Shown here: positions 1 to 9,823 of the stretch, in pieces | Layout of the letters: the number at the start of each line of letters is the position of its first letter | How positions within the stretch are numbered: position 1 is the stretch's first letter | NCBI GenBank assembly: GCA_046724395.1 | Contig: JBKOWM010000163.1 | Location: 1 to 31,432 of the forward strand | Direction: 5' to 3' | DNA length: 31,432 nt | From: DATAEU01 sp046724395 | GTDB taxonomy: Bacteria; Actinomycetota; UBA4738; HRBIN12 | Notes under the pieces: generated by a model | Told to the model about the DNA's origin: nothing | What the model saw: the letters and a program-made list of their open reading frames with translations, nothing else | Database searches by the model: none | Translations under genes and position numbers: made by a program

Positions 1-1
1 G

Positions 2-817
2 TTCGGGGAGGCGCGAGCGCTGCTCGTGAGCGACGCCAAGGCCCTTCCAGAAGGCGGCTTAACCGAGCTCCGCGCCTATCTCCGCAGTCCAATGCCGGAC
101 GCGCCGCTCGTGCTAATGGCGGTCGTCGGCGAGCGCGTCAAGGCCCCAGCCGCGCTCGTCAAGCTCGTTGAGCCCGTCGGCGCCGTTCGAGAGGTGCGCG
201 TGGCGCGCAAAGACCTCGGCGGCTGGGTCGCCCGTCGCGCGGCCGCTCGCTCCATCTCGATCTCGCCCGACGCAGCCGGTGCCCTCGTCGGCTCCATCGG
301 CGAGGACCCGGCCGCGCTCGACCAGTCGCTCGTTCAACTGTCGACGGCGTTCCCCGGCGAAAGAATCACGGCGGACGTCGTCGCACGCCAATTTCGCGGC
401 CTCGGCGATCAGCACACCTGGGATCTCTGCGACCGGGTGTTTCGCCGCGATCTAGGCGGCGCTATGCGCTCGCTCCGGACGCTGACGGAGTCGCGTGGCG
501 ATCCGCTGATGATCCTCGGCGCGATCGCCGCGCGACTGCGGGACCTCATTCGCGTTCGGGCGCTGTCCGACCGGATGCCGCCGTCGGAGGCGGCACGCGT
601 GGCGGGGCTCCGATTCGAATGGCAGGTCCGGGCCTACCGCGAGCAGGCGCGTCGGTTCGCGCCGGACGAGCTCGTCCGGATCCACGAGCAGGTCGTCGAG
701 GCCGACCGGTTGCTGAAGTCCGCCGGCGCCGACGCGTCGGTCGTCGTCTTGCCGATGCTCGTCGCCCGGATCGCGGGCGAGCCGGTCACCGTGGAAGCGG
801 GCGCCTTGACGGCGTAG
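2..817 (+). CDS. holA: DNA polymerase III delta subunit, 5'-truncated by window edge
   Basis: HolA is the clamp-loader subunit that opens the beta sliding clamp during replication. The reading frame is open from base 2 with no stop, so the N-terminus lies outside the window. Family members are about 320-340 aa and about 271 codons are present here. A GTG at 26 opens an apparent 263-aa protein, but the residues just before it (GEARALL) match the usual interior of the family, so it is not the true start. Visible are the AAA+-like middle, the helical lid (DQSLVQLSTAFPGERI, then a WDLCDRVFRRD segment) and the helical collar domain with a QARRFAPDELVRIHEQV segment. Neighbouring rpsT is convergent with a 25-nt gap, the usual holA-rpsT arrangement in high-GC Gram-positives. 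Confidence 0.88.
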   Translation, partial: FGEARALLVSDAKALPEGGLTELRAYLRSPMPDAPLVLMAVVGERVKAPAALVKLVEPVGAVREVRVARKDLGGWVARRAAARSISISPDAAGALVGSIGEDPAALDQSLVQLSTAFPGERITADVVARQFRGLGDQHTWDLCDRVFRRDLGGAMRSLRTLTESRGDPLMILGAIAARLRDLIRVRALSDRMPPSEAARVAGLRFEWQVRAYREQARRFAPDELVRIHEQVVEADRLLKSAGADASVVVLPMLVARIAGEPVTVEAGALTA

Positions 818-842
818 TGGGTTGGGACGGAGTCGGCCGCCT

Positions 843-1112
843 TTAGGGCGCCGAGGCCGCGTCGACGGCCCTGGCGAGGCGTGCCTTGCGCCGTGCGGCC
901 GCGCGCTTGTGGAGGACGCCCTTCGCGGCGGCCTTGTCGAGCGCGCGTGACGTCTCCAGGAGCTGCCGGCGTGCGGCGTCCGTATCGCCGTCGGCGATGG
1001 CCGTGCGTACCTTCTTCGACTCGGTCTTCAGGGCGGAACGGACGCCCTTGTTCCGCTCGCGCCGACGTTCGTTCTGTCCGTTGCGCTTGATCTGAGACTT
1101 GATGTTCGCCAC
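843..1112 (-). CDS. rpsT: 30S ribosomal protein S20
   Basis: S20 binds 16S rRNA in the body of the small subunit and acts early in assembly. The 89-aa product has the family length and hallmark: a start reading MANIKSQIKRNGQNE, basic helices rich in Arg/Lys, and the conserved Ala/Lys-rich C-terminal helix (LDKAAAKGVLHKRAAARRKA). The start codon is GTG (complement of 1110-1112). No Shine-Dalgarno sequence precedes it; instead a TAGACT -10 hexamer lies 8 nt upstream, so the mRNA is probably leaderless. The gene is divergent from lepA and convergent with holA. Confidence 0.97.
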   Translation of the reverse strand: MANIKSQIKRNGQNERRRERNKGVRSALKTESKKVRTAIADGDTDAARRQLLETSRALDKAAAKGVLHKRAAARRKARLARAVDAASAP

Positions 1113-1120
1113 GGTGAGCG

Positions 1121-1126
1121 AGTCTA
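1121..1126 (-). promoter_or_regulatory. -10 element of rpsT promoter
   Basis: On the minus strand the hexamer reads TAGACT, fits TANNNT, and ends 8 nt before the rpsT GTG. A start site 7-9 nt downstream would fall on or beside the start codon. The same GG-TAGACT string precedes tRNA-Asn at 29075-29082. No clear -35 box is visible. Confidence 0.5.
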
Positions 1127-1204
1127 CCAGCCGCCGTTTCGGCGTTTCCCGTGCCTACCTGCAGTTTCGCCTCGCCCAGCCAGCTTCGGTCGGCGCCCGG
1201 CCCG

Positions 1205-1210
1205 TACGAT
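1205..1210 (+). promoter_or_regulatory. -10 element of lepA promoter (leaderless)
   Basis: TACGAT lies 9 nt before the chosen lepA GTG at 1220 and no Shine-Dalgarno sequence is seen. This supports both a leaderless transcript and the choice of GTG 1220 over the upstream GTG at 1151. No convincing -35 box is visible. Confidence 0.45.
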
Positions 1211-1219
1211 AGCTGTGGC

Positions 1220-3042
<1,823 letters not shown>

Positions 3043-3046
<4 letters not shown>

Positions 3047-4179
3047 ACCGCCGCGTCGACGAGGTCGCAGCGGAGCCGACGACGAGTGCCGGCCTGTACG
3101 TCCATGTGCCGTTCTGTCTCACGCGGTGCGGATACTGCGACTTCAACGCGTATGCCGGGCTGGACGGGCTGAGGGCGCCCTATGTGCGCGCCCTCGTGGC
3201 GGAGGCCGATCTGATCTCGCCATCCTGGGACCAGTCGTCCTTCTCGTCGGTGTTCCTCGGAGGCGGGACGCCGACGACGATGGAGGTCACTGATCTCAAG
3301 GCCCTGCTCGTACGCCTTCGCGATCGGTTCTCGATCTCGCAACGCGCCGAGGTCACCATCGAAGCGAACCCAGACACGCTCGACCGGGCGAAGCTGGGAC
3401 GGCTCCTCGAGGCCGGCTACGAGCGGCTATCGATGGGCGTGCAATCGTTCGACAGCGCAGTGCTCGGCGCACTCGAACGCGTGCACGCGCCGGCGTCGGT
3501 CCGCCGCGCGATCGCGGATGCGCGCGCCGCCGGTTACCGCAACGTGAACGTTGACCTGATCTACGGCGCGCACGTCGAGACGCTGGAGTCGTGGGAGCAT
3601 ACGCTTCGCGAGGCGATCGCGCTCGACGCCGAGCACGTCAGCGCGTACGCGCTGACGATCGAACCGTCGACGCCCCTCGGCCGTAAGGTCCAGACAGGAG
3701 CCGTACCCGCACCCGACGCCGACGCGCAGGCGGACATGTTCGCAGTCGCCTGCGAGCTCCTACGCGACGCGGGCTACGCTCACTACGAGGTGTCGAACTG
3801 GGCGAAGCCCGGGTTCGAGTGCGTGCACAACCTCGGGTACTGGGAGCGCCGTCCGTACGTCGGCCTCGGCGCCGGGGCGCACTCCTACCGCAACGACCAC
3901 CGTTGGTGGAACGTTCGCCCTCCCGAGGAATACATCGCCCGCGTCGACCGCGGCGAGGTGCCCGTCGGTGGCGAAGAGCGCCTGGACGCGGGCGACGCCT
4001 ACCTCGAGGAGGTGTTCCTGCGCCTTCGCATCCTCGAGGGCGTTCCGGCGTCGTGGGTCGAGAACGCCAAGGCCGAGCCGCTGCTCGACAGCGGGTTGCT
4101 CGAGCTTCGCGACAGGGCGCTCGTGCCGACGGAGCGGGGCATGCTGCTACTCAACGAGCTCGTCCTCGCTCTCGTCTAG
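3043..4179 (+). CDS. hemW: HemW-type radical SAM protein (heme chaperone)
   Basis: This 378-aa protein belongs to the HemN/HemW radical SAM family. HemW is now regarded as a heme-trafficking chaperone rather than a coproporphyrinogen dehydrogenase. The cluster motif CxxxCxxC is at Cys25, Cys29 and Cys32 (HVPFCLTRCGYCDFN), and FLGGGTPT and the motif ANPDTLD follow. The HNxxYW motif that marks HemW is present as HNLGYW, followed by GLGAGAHSY. HemN-specific N-terminal residues are absent. The ATG at 3043 overlaps the lepA stop, and the lepA-hemW-hrcA order is common in actinobacteria and firmicutes. HemW is the better call, given the N-terminal cluster position and length. Confidence 0.93.
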
Positions 4180-4390
4180 CTCACGCGGGAATTGCGAGCG
4201 CCGCGGCGCGGCGCGGCGGCGATTGGCCGCCCGAGCGCGACAGCCGCGGATCCTCGGTATGCACGAACTCGCGGATGGCGTACTCGTCGAGCAAGGCGGC
4301 GCCGCCTCAGTTCGCGTCCGGTCTCCGCCGATACGTAGACGCTGCCCGCCCGCGCAGGTCGACCCCGGCATCGGACCGGGTCCACGGGCG
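4180..4390. other. Gene-free spacer between hemW and the CIRCE operator
   Basis: About 210 bp with no supported gene. The open frames across it on both strands are low-complexity Arg/Ser/Ala readings typical of GC-rich non-coding DNA. It starts with a run of GC repeats near 4198-4220. Near 4360-4381 there is an imperfect hairpin (GACCC-bulged C-GG against CCGGGTC, loop about 7 nt) without a T-tract that could weakly terminate lepA-hemW transcription. Confidence 0.4.
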
Positions 4391-4417
4391 CTAGCACTCA
4401 CGCGGTTCGACTGCTAA
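4391..4417. promoter_or_regulatory. CIRCE operator (HrcA binding site)
   Basis: Left arm CTAGCACTC (4391-4399), a 9-nt spacer, right arm GACTGCTAA (4409-4417). The consensus CIRCE is TTAGCACTC-N9-GAGTGCTAA, so 16 of 18 arm positions match, with exact arm and spacer lengths. It ends 12 nt before the hrcA start codon, where HrcA autorepression is expected. An AT-rich hexamer TAAACA (4415-4420) overlaps the right arm 9 nt before the ATG and may be the -10, so a bound repressor would block the promoter directly. Confidence 0.93.
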
Positions 4418-4429
4418 ACATAGATACGA

Positions 4430-5479
4430 ATGGTTGAGTCTCAGGAACTCGGACCCCGCAAGATGGCGGTGCTCCGCGCCGTCGTCGAGGAGTTCGTCCG
4501 AAGCGGTGAACCCGTGGGGAGCGAGACGATCGCCGAGCAGGCGGGCCTCGGCGTCTCCAGCGCGACGATTCGCAACGAGCTGGCTGCGCTGGAGGAGCTC
4601 GGATACCTCTCGCACCCGCACACGAGCGCGGGGCGAATTCCGACCGACCTCGGATATCGCCGTTATGTCGACACCCTGCCGCCGGGCGGCCGCCTCCGCG
4701 ACCCCCAGCGCCGCGCGATCGCCGGCTTCTTCACGGAGGCGATGGTCGATCTCGAGGAGGTCCTGCGCGGCACCACGCAACTGCTTTCGCGTCTAACGCA
4801 GTACGCCGGGCTGGCCGTCCCTCCCGGGATCGCGGAGGAGCCGATTCTTCGCGTCCAGCTCATCGACATAGGGTCCGCCGTGATGGTCCTCGTCGTCGGA
4901 CAGCACGGCCGCATCGAGAAGACGATCATCGATCGTCCGGCCGACCTCGAGGCGCGCGGCCTCGAGTCGCTCGAACGGCGCCTGGCCGACGCCGTGCGAT
5001 CGAAGACGGTCCGGGACGCACAGGCCACGGCGCTCAAGCTCGCCGGCGAATCGCACGCGTCCGAGCGTGAGGTCTTGCTGGCCGTGTCGGACGTAATGAC
5101 CGAGATGCAGCAGGGCGGCGGGGCATCGGCACACGTCCTCGTCGGAGGCGTGGCCAACCTCGCCGACGAGGCGGCGCACTGGCGGCGCGAGACGGTGCGC
5201 CGGTTGTTCGAGGCACTCGAGCGCGAGTCTGAGCTGCTCCGGCTGCTGCGCGACACCGCCGCCCCCCACGGGAACGTGTCAGTGACGATCGGGGCCGAGC
5301 ATCCCTCGACCGGCGAATGGGAGGCCTCGGTCGTCGCGGCGCCCTTCGGCGCGGCAGGCACGCAGCTCGGCACCATCGGCGTCGTCGGCCCGACGGCGAT
5401 GGATTACTACATCGTGATGGCGTCCGTTCGCGCCGTCGCGCGGCGGCTGTCGGAGCTCGCAACGGAGCTCGGAGCCTGA
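4430..5479 (+). CDS. hrcA: Heat-inducible transcription repressor HrcA
   Basis: HrcA represses class I heat-shock genes by binding CIRCE and needs GroE for folding, which links its activity to chaperone load. The 349-aa product has the family length. It has an N-terminal winged helix (residues about 1-75: RKMAVLRAVVEEFVRSGEPVG, then GVSSATIRNELAALEELGYL and HPHTSAGRIPTDLGYRRYV), followed by the GAF-like HrcA dimerisation domain, and ends with GVVGPTAMDYYIVMASVRAV. The ATG at 4430 sits 12 nt downstream of a CIRCE element. dnaJ begins 3 nt after the stop, so the repressor and DnaJ are co-expressed under HrcA control. Confidence 0.97.
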   Translation: MVESQELGPRKMAVLRAVVEEFVRSGEPVGSETIAEQAGLGVSSATIRNELAALEELGYLSHPHTSAGRIPTDLGYRRYVDTLPPGGRLRDPQRRAIAGFFTEAMVDLEEVLRGTTQLLSRLTQYAGLAVPPGIAEEPILRVQLIDIGSAVMVLVVGQHGRIEKTIIDRPADLEARGLESLERRLADAVRSKTVRDAQATALKLAGESHASEREVLLAVSDVMTEMQQGGGASAHVLVGGVANLADEAAHWRRETVRRLFEALERESELLRLLRDTAAPHGNVSVTIGAEHPSTGEWEASVVAAPFGAAGTQLGTIGVVGPTAMDYYIVMASVRAVARRLSELATELGA

Positions 5480-5482
5480 TCT

Positions 5483-6577
5483 GTGGCTTCTACGGCCCGC
5501 GACCTGTACGTGATCCTCGGCGTCTCCCCCGACGCCTCGCAGGAGGACATCAAGCGCGCGTATCGACAGCTCGCAAGACAGCTGCACCCCGACGTCAGCC
5601 AGGCGCCGGACGCGGAGGCGCGGTTCAAGCAGGTGAGCGCGGCGTACGAGATCCTCTCGGATCCGCAGAAGCGCCGCCAGTACGACCTCTATGGACAGAG
5701 CGGGCCGCAAGCGTTTCCGTTCGGCGACGTCGCCGATATCTTCGAGGCGTTCTTCGGCCCCGGGACGTTCGGGCAGCCGCGGCGGCCGCAGCGGCGAAGC
5801 CGGTCGCAGCGGGGTGAGGACCTGCACGGCGGGTTGCAACTAACGTTCGAGGAGTCGGTGTTCGGCGCGCGCCGGGAGATCGATGTCGACCGGCTTGAGG
5901 TCTGCGATCGATGCGAGGGGTCGGGTGCCGAGCCCGGGACGTCTCCCGCGCGGTGCGCGAACTGCGGCGGCGCCGGCCAGGTCCAGGACGTCCGCCGAAG
6001 CATCTTCGGAACGGTCATGACGGCGCAACCCTGTCCCGCCTGCGGCGGCACGGGCGAGCAGTTGCTTTCGCCGTGCAGCGGGTGTCGGGGCGAGGGACGC
6101 GTGCGGAGCGCCACGATCGTGCCGGTCGACGTGCCGGCCGGGGCCGCGGACGGAATCGAGCTTCGCGTCGCGGGGGCGGGAAACGCGGGACGCGCCGGCG
6201 GTGCGCCCGGCGACCTCTACCTGTCGATCGGTGTCGAGCCGAGCCCGGTCTTCGAGCGCCGCGGGCACGACCTGTTCGCCATGCTCGAGGTCTCGGTCGC
6301 TCAGGCGGCACTCGGGGTTGAGCTCGAGGTGGAGACGGTCGACGGGCCAGCCCGGGCGAAGGTCCCGGCCGGGACGGAGTCCGGAACCGTCATCCGGCTC
6401 AAGGATCGCGGGGTGCCGCACCTCGGTCGCCGGGGGCGCGGGGACCTGTACCTGAGCGTCCACGTCGAGACGCCGCGCGAGCTTTCCAGGCGGGAGCGGG
6501 CCCTGCTCGAAGAGCTCGCGGCGCTGCGGGGCGAGGACGTCGGCAAGGGCGTCCCGGGACGGCTTCGCAAGCCCTGA
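5483..6577 (+). CDS. dnaJ: Chaperone protein DnaJ
   Basis: DnaJ is the Hsp40 co-chaperone that stimulates DnaK ATPase and delivers substrates. The J domain covers residues about 7-70 with HPD at 35-37. A short Gly/Phe-type linker (DVADIFEAFFGPGTFGQP) follows. The zinc region, starting near residue 141, has all four CxxCxGxG repeats: CDRCEGSG, CANCGGAG, CPACGGTG and CSGCRGEG. The two C-terminal beta domains complete a type I DnaJ of 364 aa, near the usual 370-380. The start is GTG at 5483, three bases after the hrcA stop. dnaK-grpE are not in the window, so this is the second, hrcA-linked DnaJ arrangement common in actinobacteria. Confidence 0.95.
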   Translation: MASTARDLYVILGVSPDASQEDIKRAYRQLARQLHPDVSQAPDAEARFKQVSAAYEILSDPQKRRQYDLYGQSGPQAFPFGDVADIFEAFFGPGTFGQPRRPQRRSRSQRGEDLHGGLQLTFEESVFGARREIDVDRLEVCDRCEGSGAEPGTSPARCANCGGAGQVQDVRRSIFGTVMTAQPCPACGGTGEQLLSPCSGCRGEGRVRSATIVPVDVPAGAADGIELRVAGAGNAGRAGGAPGDLYLSIGVEPSPVFERRGHDLFAMLEVSVAQAALGVELEVETVDGPARAKVPAGTESGTVIRLKDRGVPHLGRRGRGDLYLSVHVETPRELSRRERALLEELAALRGEDVGKGVPGRLRKP

Positions 6578-6602
6578 TGTCGCCGTGACCTGCGAAGGGG
6601 GG

Positions 6603-6608
6603 TAAAAT
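6603..6608 (+). promoter_or_regulatory. -10 element upstream of phoH operon
   Basis: TAAAAT is the most AT-rich hexamer in the dnaJ-phoH gap and close to the canonical TATAAT. Transcription would begin near 6615, exactly where the hairpin at 6617-6637 starts, giving an mRNA with a capped-like 5' stem and a leader of about 98 nt. No clear -35 is seen at 17 bp spacing. Confidence 0.45.
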
Positions 6609-6616
6609 TCCGGCGT

Positions 6617-6640
6617 GGGGTCGTCGTCGACGACCCCTTT
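6617..6640 (+). terminator. Perfect 10-bp inverted repeat followed by TTT
   Basis: Arms GGGGTCGTCG (6617-6626) and CGACGACCCC (6628-6637) are exact reverse complements around one base, and TTT follows at 6638-6640. As RNA it forms an 8-9 bp GC-rich stem. It could be the intrinsic terminator of hrcA-dnaJ with a short U-tract, or a 5' stabilising hairpin of the phoH transcript if TAAAAT at 6603 is the promoter. The sequence does not decide between them. Confidence 0.6.
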
Positions 6641-6709
6641 CGCAACTTCACGAGCGGGACGAAACCTGAGCGGAACGACGCAGGAAGGCGGGGAGCACCC
6701 CGGGAAGGG
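6641..6709 (+). promoter_or_regulatory. Possible structured leader of the phoH operon
   Basis: The 5' leader holds two near-identical 11-mers, GAGCGGGACGA (6652-6662) and GAGCGGAACGA (6668-6678), repeated with a 16-bp period. A small hairpin follows just before the ribosome binding site: a CGGGG arm, an AGCA loop and a CCCCG arm around 6689-6702. I do not recognise a known riboswitch class. The regular arrangement could be protein-binding or just GC-rich chance. Confidence 0.25.
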
Positions 6710-6712
6710 CGT

Positions 6713-7702
6713 TTGGCGAGAGCGTCGACCCAAGTGAAGATCCTCGTGCCGGGCGATCAGAGCATGGTCGCCCTCCTCGGCCAGCGGGATGAACTCCTCA
6801 AGCTCGTCGAGGCGGCCTTCGACTCCCAGATCGTCGTCCGCGGCAACGAGATCACCATCACGGGCCCGGAAGAGGAGGCCGAGCGGGTGGGCGTCCTTTT
6901 CGAGGAGCTGATCTCCCTGCTCGAGCGCGGCCACGAGCTGACGAGCGCGTCCGTCGGCCGTTCCATCGAGATGATCAAGGGCGACGAGGCACGTCCGACG
7001 GACGTGCTCACCGACGTCGTCCTAGGCGCACGTCGGGGCCGCGGCGTCGCGCCCAAGACGGTGGGACAGAAGCAGTACGTCGACGCGATGCGCCGCGGGA
7101 CCGTCACGTTCGCGATCGGTCCCGCGGGGACCGGCAAGACGTACCTCGCGGTCGCGACGGCCGTGAAGGCGCTGCAGGACAAGCAGGTGCAGCGTCTGAT
7201 TCTGACGCGGCCGGCCGTCGAGGCCGGCGAGCGGCTCGGCTTTCTGCCAGGAACGCTCTACGAGAAGATCGATCCCTACATGAAACCGCTGTACGACGCC
7301 CTGTTCGAGATGATGGGCGCCGAGACACTGCCGCGGCTGATGGAGCGGGGAACGGTCGAGGTTGCCCCGCTCGCCTACATGCGTGGCCGCACGTTGAACG
7401 ACGCCTTCATCATCCTCGACGAGGCGCAGAACACGACGCCCGAGCAGATGAAGATGTTCCTGACGCGGCTCGGATTCAACTCGAAGGCCGTTGTGAATGG
7501 CGACGTCACGCAGATCGACCTCCCGGACGGCCAGCGCTCGGGCCTCGTGACCGTCCAGGAGATTCTCCGCGACATCGACGGGATCGATTTCTGCCACCTC
7601 GGGGCGCGGGACGTCGTCCGGCACCGGATCGTGCAGGACATCGTCGAGGCCTACCGCGTCCACGGCGAGCGAGCCGATCGAAACGGGGATCGGCGCTCGT
7701 GA
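6713..7702 (+). CDS. phoH: PhoH family ATPase
   Basis: PhoH proteins are cytoplasmic P-loop ATPases related to the helicase-1 core, linked to RNA metabolism and almost always next to ybeY in bacteria. The 329-aa product has an N-terminal KH-like part (VKILVPGDQSMVALLGQRDE), Walker A GPAGTGKT at 136-143, and Walker B FIILDEAQN, followed by TTPEQMKMFLTR and VVNGDVTQIDLP. The start taken is TTG at 6713, with GGGAAGG 4 nt upstream; a GTG at 6734 is the alternative and would remove seven residues. The last 4 nt overlap ybeY. The gene heads a five-gene overlapped run reaching era. Confidence 0.95.
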   Translation: MARASTQVKILVPGDQSMVALLGQRDELLKLVEAAFDSQIVVRGNEITITGPEEEAERVGVLFEELISLLERGHELTSASVGRSIEMIKGDEARPTDVLTDVVLGARRGRGVAPKTVGQKQYVDAMRRGTVTFAIGPAGTGKTYLAVATAVKALQDKQVQRLILTRPAVEAGERLGFLPGTLYEKIDPYMKPLYDALFEMMGAETLPRLMERGTVEVAPLAYMRGRTLNDAFIILDEAQNTTPEQMKMFLTRLGFNSKAVVNGDVTQIDLPDGQRSGLVTVQEILRDIDGIDFCHLGARDVVRHRIVQDIVEAYRVHGERADRNGDRRS

Positions 7703-8142
7703 CCGACGAGGGCGATACACCGAGGATTCTCGTCTCGAACCGTCAGTCGATGGCCGTAGACGAGCCCGCGCTCGCGGCGCTCGCCCGCGAGTGCCTCGTC
7801 GGCGAGCGGCTGCGGAGGTCGGAGCTTTCGGTGTCCTTCGTGACCGCCGATGAGATCGCGGACCTTCACGACACATACATGCACGAGGAGGGGGCGACCG
7901 ACGTGTTGTCGTTTCCGCTGGACGACGACGATCGGGACGAGGCCGGCGTCCGGCTGCTCGGGGATGTCGTCATCGCACCCGAGGTCGCCGCGCTGAACAA
8001 CCCTGAGGATCCGGCGGGAGAGCTTCGTCTGCTGCTAGTGCACGGCATCCTCCACCTGCTCGGACACGACCACGACGACGAGGCCGACCGGCGCGAGATG
8101 TGGACGATCCAGGAGCGGTACACGGGGGTGCGGGTGCCGTGA
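7699..8142 (+). CDS. ybeY: Endoribonuclease YbeY (16S rRNA maturation)
   Basis: YbeY is a zinc-dependent single-strand endoribonuclease involved in 16S rRNA 3' maturation and ribosome quality control. The 147-aa protein carries the family signature HGILHLLGHDH with ligands His115, His119 and His125, and the upstream segments ATDVLSFPL and LLGDVVIAPEVA. It starts at GTG 7699, overlapping the phoH stop (GTGA), and its own stop overlaps the next gene the same way. Coupling to phoH and to era four genes on places it in a ribosome-assembly operon. Confidence 0.96.
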   Translation: MTDEGDTPRILVSNRQSMAVDEPALAALARECLVGERLRRSELSVSFVTADEIADLHDTYMHEEGATDVLSFPLDDDDRDEAGVRLLGDVVIAPEVAALNNPEDPAGELRLLLVHGILHLLGHDHDDEADRREMWTIQERYTGVRVP

Positions 8143-9410
8143 CGTGGCTGTGGGTCCTCGTCGTGCTGCTCGTGGCCCTCGGCTCCGTCCTGGCGATCGC
8201 TGAGGCCTCGCTGACGCGGTTGTCACGGGTTCGCGCGCTCGCCCTCGTCGAGCAGAAACGTCGAAACGCAGCGCTCCTCGAGCGGATCGAGTCGGACCCG
8301 CCGCGGTACCTGAACGCGATCTACCTCGCCGTCATGCTCGTGCAGAACGGCTCCGCGATCATCGTCGCGATCCTGGCCGAAAGGACCTTCGGCAGCGGCT
8401 GGATCACGCTCGTGTCCTTCGTGTTCACGCTCCTGTATTTCGTGATCGTCGAGGCCATGTCCAAGACGTTCGCGGTCATGCACTCGGACCAGGCGGCGCT
8501 GGCGGTCGCACCGCTCGTCTGGGGCCTCGGCAGGCTGCTGTCGGGGCCTACTCGGCTCCTGATCGGCGTGGCGAATGTGCTCCTGCCGGGCAAGGGTCTC
8601 AAGCAGGGGCCGTTCGTCTCGGAGGCCGAGCTTCGGGCGATGGCAGAGGCCGGGACCGAGGAAGGGACGATCGAGGAGGAGGAGAAGGATCTCATCCACT
8701 CCATCTTCGAGTTCGGTGACACGATCGTGCGCGAGGTTATGGTGCCGAGGCCGGACATCGTCGCGATCGAGGCCGACCGTCCGCTCCGCGATGTGCAAGC
8801 GCTCGTGCTGCAGCACGGGTATTCGCGCCTTCCGGTGTTCGACGACGATCTCGACAACGTCGTCGGCTTCGTCTACGCCAAGGATGTCCTCAAGGCCATC
8901 CACCAGGGAAAGCAGGACATGCCGCTTCGTGAGGCATGTCGTCCGGCCCACTTCGTCCCCGAGTCCAAGAAAGCGGCGGACCTGCTCCGCGAGATGCAGC
9001 GCGAGAAGTTCCACATCGCGCTCGTCACCGACGAGTACGGATCGGTGAGCGGGCTCGTCACGCTCGAGGACCTGCTCGAGGAGCTCGTCGGCGAGATCGA
9101 GGACGAGTACGACCGCGCCGAGCCCGAGATCGCCGAGGTTGCCGACGGCGTCTACCGCGTCGACGGCAAGGTCGGCATCGACGAGGTGAACGAGCTCCTC
9201 GACGTCGAGCTCCCCGACGAGGAGTGGGACACGGTAGGCGGATTGCTGCTCGGGTTGCTGGGGTCGATCCCGCGCGAGGGCGAGGAGGTCACCTTCCAGA
9301 ACCTCGTGTTCAAGGCCGAGCGGGTGAACGGGCGTCGGATCGCGAAGGTGCTCATCACGCGCAGCGAACCGGAGCCGCAGCCCGAGGCTGCCCGGGTGAC
9401 CGCCGAGTGA
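8139..9410 (+). CDS. CNNM-type membrane protein with CBS pair and CorC/HlyC domain
   Basis: This is a hemolysin-like/CorB-type protein of the DUF21-CBS-CorC_HlyC architecture. Close relatives have been shown to be Mg2+ exporters, so divalent-cation efflux is the likely role. The 423-aa protein has a membrane domain at residues about 1-140 with hydrophobic segments (TWLWVLVVLLVALGSVLAIAE, LVSFVFTLLYFVIVEA) and the family motif EAMSKTFAV. A CBS pair follows (EVMVPRPDIVAIEADRPL; FHIALVTDEYGSVSGLVTLE), and the C-terminal CorC_HlyC domain reads YRVDGKVGIDEVNELLDVEL. GTG 8139 overlaps the ybeY stop; an in-frame ATG at 8100 lies inside ybeY and adds non-family sequence. The stop overlaps cdd. Confidence 0.92.
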   Translation: MTWLWVLVVLLVALGSVLAIAEASLTRLSRVRALALVEQKRRNAALLERIESDPPRYLNAIYLAVMLVQNGSAIIVAILAERTFGSGWITLVSFVFTLLYFVIVEAMSKTFAVMHSDQAALAVAPLVWGLGRLLSGPTRLLIGVANVLLPGKGLKQGPFVSEAELRAMAEAGTEEGTIEEEEKDLIHSIFEFGDTIVREVMVPRPDIVAIEADRPLRDVQALVLQHGYSRLPVFDDDLDNVVGFVYAKDVLKAIHQGKQDMPLREACRPAHFVPESKKAADLLREMQREKFHIALVTDEYGSVSGLVTLEDLLEELVGEIEDEYDRAEPEIAEVADGVYRVDGKVGIDEVNELLDVELPDEEWDTVGGLLLGLLGSIPREGEEVTFQNLVFKAERVNGRRIAKVLITRSEPEPQPEAARVTAE

Positions 9411-9814
9411 AGGACGAGGACCGCGCGCGGATCGACGAGCTCATCGCCGCAGCCAGACAGGCGCGCGCACATGCGTACGCGCCCTACAGCGAGTTCCGCG
9501 TCGGCGGCGCGGTCCTTGCGGGTGGTCGCGTGTTCACCGGCGTCAACGTCGAGAACGCCTCGTACTCGATGACGATGTGCGCCGAACGCAACGCCGTCGC
9601 GGCCGCGATCGCTTCGGGCGTGCGCTCGATCGACTGCTGCGCCGTTGTGACGGACGATGCCCGGCCCACGCCCCCGTGCGGAGGCTGTCGGCAGGTGTTG
9701 TCGGAGTTCGGTCCGTCCTCGCTCATCGTCTCCGAGACGATGGCGGGCAAGCGCGCCACGTGGGCGCTCGAGGACCTGCTCCCCGAGGCGTTCGGGCCCG
9801 CCGACCTCGCCTGA
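9407..9814 (+). CDS. cdd: Cytidine deaminase
   Basis: Cytidine deaminase converts cytidine and deoxycytidine to (deoxy)uridine in pyrimidine salvage. The 135-aa protein is the short homotetrameric type. It has the zinc/catalytic motif CAE (Cys58, catalytic Glu60) and PPCGGCRQ with Cys91 and Cys94 as the other zinc ligands. The start region reads AYAPYSEFRVGGAV, which binds substrate in the family. GTG 9407 overlaps the stop of the CNNM gene. The order ybeY-CBS-cdd-era is widespread in Gram-positives. deoC downstream of era continues the nucleoside salvage theme. Confidence 0.97.
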   Translation: MKDEDRARIDELIAAARQARAHAYAPYSEFRVGGAVLAGGRVFTGVNVENASYSMTMCAERNAVAAAIASGVRSIDCCAVVTDDARPTPPCGGCRQVLSEFGPSSLIVSETMAGKRATWALEDLLPEAFGPADLA

Positions 9815-9823
9815 TCCGGCGCG

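Noticed and set aside
4147..4401. Minus-strand 84-codon frame in the hemW-hrcA gap
   Set aside because: Low-complexity Arg/Ser/Pro product, no ribosome binding site and overlap with hemW and the CIRCE element.
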